A DNA stretch of 6,965 bases from Dialister sp. UBA7295 (GTDB lineage Bacteria > Bacillota > Negativicutes > Veillonellales > Dialisteraceae): contig DKQZ01000046.1 in the NCBI GenBank assembly GCA_002471975.1, forward strand, positions 1 through 6,965, read 5' to 3'. Made by a program: the position numbers and the translations under genes. The notes beneath the pieces are model-generated. The model ran no database searches and was not told the DNA's origin. It was given only the letters and a program-made list of their open reading frames with translations. Shown here piece by piece: positions 5,249 through 6,965 of the stretch (within the stretch, counting starts at the first letter, position 1; every line of letters starts with the position of its first letter).

Positions 5249-5258
5249 TTGTCGACAA
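5249..5258. promoter_or_regulatory. Palindrome in the pdxS leader, possible operator
   Basis: TTGTCGACAA is a perfect 10-bp palindrome about 25 bp downstream of the candidate -10, inside the predicted leader. It could be a protein site. Its position suits a repressor more than an activator. One short palindrome can arise by chance. Confidence 0.25.
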
Positions 5259-5317
5259 ATATTCTTTCCGCAGAGACCGGTCCTTCCATACATTTTTGAT
5301 TTCGAAGGAGTCTATCT

Positions 5318-6205
5318 ATGCCAGAAATGAATGAAAAAGAACAGTATGAATTGAATAAACAGCTGGCCCAGATGCTGAAGGGCGGGGTCATTATGGACGT
5401 CACCACTCCGGAACAGGCAAAAATTGCAGAAAGTGCCGGTGCCTGCGCCGTCATGGCTTTGGAGCGGATTCCCGCAGATATCCGGGCAGCCGGCGGCGTA
5501 TCCCGTATGAGCGATCCAAAAATGATCAAGGCCATCCAGCAGGCCGTTTCCATCCCGGTCATGGCCAAGTGCCGGATCGGTCATTTCATGGAAGCCCAGA
5601 TCCTGCAGGCCATCGATATCGATTATATCGATGAAAGCGAAGTCCTCTCCCCGGCCGATGACGTCTATCATATCGATAAGCATCAGTTCCGAGTGCCTTT
5701 CGTCTGCGGCGCCAGAGACCTGGGCGAAGCGCTCCGGCGAATCAGTGAAGGCGCTTCCATGATCCGTACCAAGGGCGAACCCGGCACGGGAGATATCGTG
5801 CAGGCCGTGCGGCATATGAGGAAAATCAATAAGGAAATGGCCGAACTGGCCGCCAAAAGGGACGATGAAATCTTCGAAGCCTCCAAAGAGCTCCAGGTCC
5901 CCTATGACCTCGCCCTCTATGTGCATGAACATAAAAAACTTCCGGTCGTCAATTTTGCAGCCGGAGGAATAGCTACCCCGGCCGATGCAGCTTTGATGAT
6001 GCAATTGGGTGCAGAAGGAGTTTTCGTGGGAAGCGGCATTTTCAAGTCCGGAAATCCTGCCAAACGGGCGGCAGCTATCGTGAAAGCCGTGACCAATTAT
6101 AAGGACCCGGAAATCCTGGCAAGCCTTTCCTATGACCTGGGCGAAGCCATGGTAGGCATCAATGAAGAAGAAATCCAGCTCCTCATGGCAGAGCGGGGCA
6201 AGTAA
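5318..6205 (+). CDS. pdxS: Pyridoxal 5'-phosphate synthase, synthase subunit PdxS
   Basis: A 295-residue TIM-barrel enzyme that makes PLP from ribose 5-phosphate, glyceraldehyde 3-phosphate and ammonia supplied by PdxT. It forms a dodecamer in the cytosol. Length is typical (about 290-297). Key residues are present at a constant offset of three from the Bacillus subtilis numbering: Asp27 in GGVIMDV, Lys84 in VMAKCRIGH (forms the sugar-phosphate adduct) and Lys152 in IRTKGEPGTG (second lysine and phosphate loop). The second phosphate region AAGGIATPADAALMM (214-228) and VGSGIFKS (237-244) are intact. The start at 5318 has AAGGAG at 5305-5310, seven bases away; a second ATG at 5327 is less well placed. 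It is co-transcribed with pdxT, which begins one base after this stop codon, and diverges from the regulator gene. Confidence 0.98.
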   Translation: MPEMNEKEQYELNKQLAQMLKGGVIMDVTTPEQAKIAESAGACAVMALERIPADIRAAGGVSRMSDPKMIKAIQQAVSIPVMAKCRIGHFMEAQILQAIDIDYIDESEVLSPADDVYHIDKHQFRVPFVCGARDLGEALRRISEGASMIRTKGEPGTGDIVQAVRHMRKINKEMAELAAKRDDEIFEASKELQVPYDLALYVHEHKKLPVVNFAAGGIATPADAALMMQLGAEGVFVGSGIFKSGNPAKRAAAIVKAVTNYKDPEILASLSYDLGEAMVGINEEEIQLLMAERGK

Positions 6206-6206
6206 T

Positions 6207-6800
6207 ATGGAAGAAATGAAAAAGCCCGTCATCGGCATTCTTTCCCTCCAGGGCGCCTTTCTGGAGCATGAAACCATGCTCCGTTCCCTGGGGGCAGAAA
6301 TGGTGGAAATAAGAAACCGGAACAACCTTGCCTCCTTTGACGGCCTCATCCTTCCGGGAGGAGAAAGCACCACCATGCGGAAACTTCTCAAAGAAGAAGA
6401 CCTCTATAATCCCCTGAAAGAGCAGATCGAAAAAGGCCTGCCCACACTGGCCACCTGCGCCGGCATGATCCTTCTCGCCCGGAAACTTTCCAATGATGAA
6501 AACCCCTGCTTCGGGACCCTTCCGGTGACCGTGAAAAGAAACGCCTACGGAAGGCAGCTGGGAAGCTTCATCACCAGGGCAGAAATCAGGGGACTCGGTC
6601 CCTTCCGCATGAATTTCATCCGTGCCCCCTACGTCACCGAAGCCGACCCATCGGTCGATATCCTTTCCAAAGTAGATGGACGCATCGTCGCCGTGCGGTA
6701 CAAAAACCAGACCGCCCTCGCCTTTCATCCGGAACTGGGAACGGATACCCGCATTCATGAAAAATTTCTGGAACAATGCAGGAAATGGAAGAAAAAATAA
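6207..6800 (+). CDS. pdxT: Pyridoxal 5'-phosphate synthase, glutaminase subunit PdxT
   Basis: A 197-residue class I glutamine amidotransferase that hydrolyses glutamine and channels ammonia to PdxS in the PLP synthase complex. The catalytic triad is visible: Cys84 in TCAGMILLA, and His174 and Glu176 in AFHPELG. The N-terminal LSLQGAFLEH (12-21) and PGGEST (50-55, oxyanion loop) are standard. The longest open frame starts inside pdxS at 6162, but its first 15 residues are low-complexity (KKKSSSSW) and unlike the family. The ATG at 6207, one base after the pdxS stop, is preferred; the ATG at 6216 (MKKPVIGIL) is also possible. The upstream site is weak (GCGGGGC), so translation probably depends on coupling to pdxS, which would keep the subunits in proportion. 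Length is normal and no catalytic residue is lost. Confidence 0.97.
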   Translation: MEEMKKPVIGILSLQGAFLEHETMLRSLGAEMVEIRNRNNLASFDGLILPGGESTTMRKLLKEEDLYNPLKEQIEKGLPTLATCAGMILLARKLSNDENPCFGTLPVTVKRNAYGRQLGSFITRAEIRGLGPFRMNFIRAPYVTEADPSVDILSKVDGRIVAVRYKNQTALAFHPELGTDTRIHEKFLEQCRKWKKK

Positions 6801-6815
6801 ATAGTTCGAAATCAG

Positions 6816-6843
6816 AAATCCCTCCCCGCCGGGAGGGATTTTT
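6816..6843 (+). terminator. Intrinsic terminator of pdxST
   Basis: Arms AAATCCCTCCC (6816-6826) and GGGAGGGATTT (6831-6841) pair perfectly over 11 bp around a CGCC loop, and the 3' arm runs into five T (6839-6843). It starts 15 nt after the pdxT stop codon. Confidence 0.93.
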
Positions 6844-6864
6844 GACGGTGAATCTACGATTCAT

Positions 6865-6965
6865 CGGGCTTTTCAACCCCGCCTGTGCACATGCCCCATA
6901 TATAATTCTTGCCGCATCAGCGGCACACCTTCCCGAAATCCGAAATCCCAAATCCGAAGTCCGAA
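6865..6965 (+). repeat. SIR copy 7, running to the window end
   Basis: The head CGGGCTTTTCAACCCCGCC is shared with copy 1. The hairpin TGCCGC, ATCA, GCGGCA (6910-6925) has a 6-bp stem. The tail of CCGAAAT/CCCAAAT units continues to the edge, so its full length is unknown. Just before it, TGAATC-TAC-GATTCA (6849-6863) is a small separate hairpin. Confidence 0.85.

Noticed and set aside
6162..6206. Upstream start for pdxT inside pdxS
   Set aside because: It would add 15 family-atypical residues (KKKSSSSW region) and needs a 44-nt overlap; the ATG at 6207 fits the family and the coupling.
5312..6391. 359-residue minus-strand open frame opposite pdxS
   Set aside because: It is antisense to the fully conserved pdxS; the translation is rich in His, Phe and Gly with no family motif.

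Overview
The window looks like chromosomal DNA of a Gram-positive-lineage anaerobe (Bacillota). The ribosome binding sites are strong AGGAGG type, vitamin B6 is made by the PdxS/PdxT route, and the intergenic DNA is crowded with GC-rich hairpin repeats of a kind I associate from memory with gut Firmicutes. A Negativicutes host (Dialister- or Megasphaera-like) is my guess, with low confidence, and nothing here proves it. There are six credible protein genes and no RNA genes that I can see.

Layout. Positions 1-1910 carry no credible gene. A tandem array of a ~418-bp unit (about 3.4 copies, 97-1510) is built largely from ~42-nt double-hairpin modules. A degenerate free module and two copies of a second short repeat family (here SIR, short interspersed repeat) follow. 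Positions 1911-3159 hold a three-gene minus-strand operon. Its first gene encodes a small secreted protein of 11-residue VxSFPD repeats, probably a 7(1) septoil-knot family member. Next comes an unrecognised one-TM protein, then a TSCPD-domain protein. A promoter precedes the operon and a SIR hairpin with a T7 run lies past its end. Positions 3160-3648 are intergenic and hold two SIR relatives facing each other.

Positions 3649-4719 (minus) encode a MocR/PdxR-type regulator, a GntR-like helix-turn-helix domain fused to an aminotransferase-like domain. It keeps the PLP lysine but stops about 100 residues early. It diverges from pdxS and pdxT (plus strand, 5318-6800), the two subunits of PLP synthase. 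Between regulator and pdxS lie four SIR copies, formed partly by a near-perfect 135-bp duplication. A clear intrinsic terminator follows pdxT, and another SIR copy runs off the window end.

How it fits together. PdxT releases ammonia from glutamine, PdxS uses it with ribose 5-phosphate and glyceraldehyde 3-phosphate to make PLP, and in related bacteria a divergent PdxR senses PLP and controls pdxST. Here the regulator is shortened and its upstream region is filled with repeats, so this control may be altered or lost. The SIR family is the most distinctive feature: a hairpin with a constant ATCA loop and compensating stem changes, followed by a variable tail of 7-8 bp repeats that often makes a G-quadruplex motif. 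At least three members would act as intrinsic terminators when read on the minus strand.
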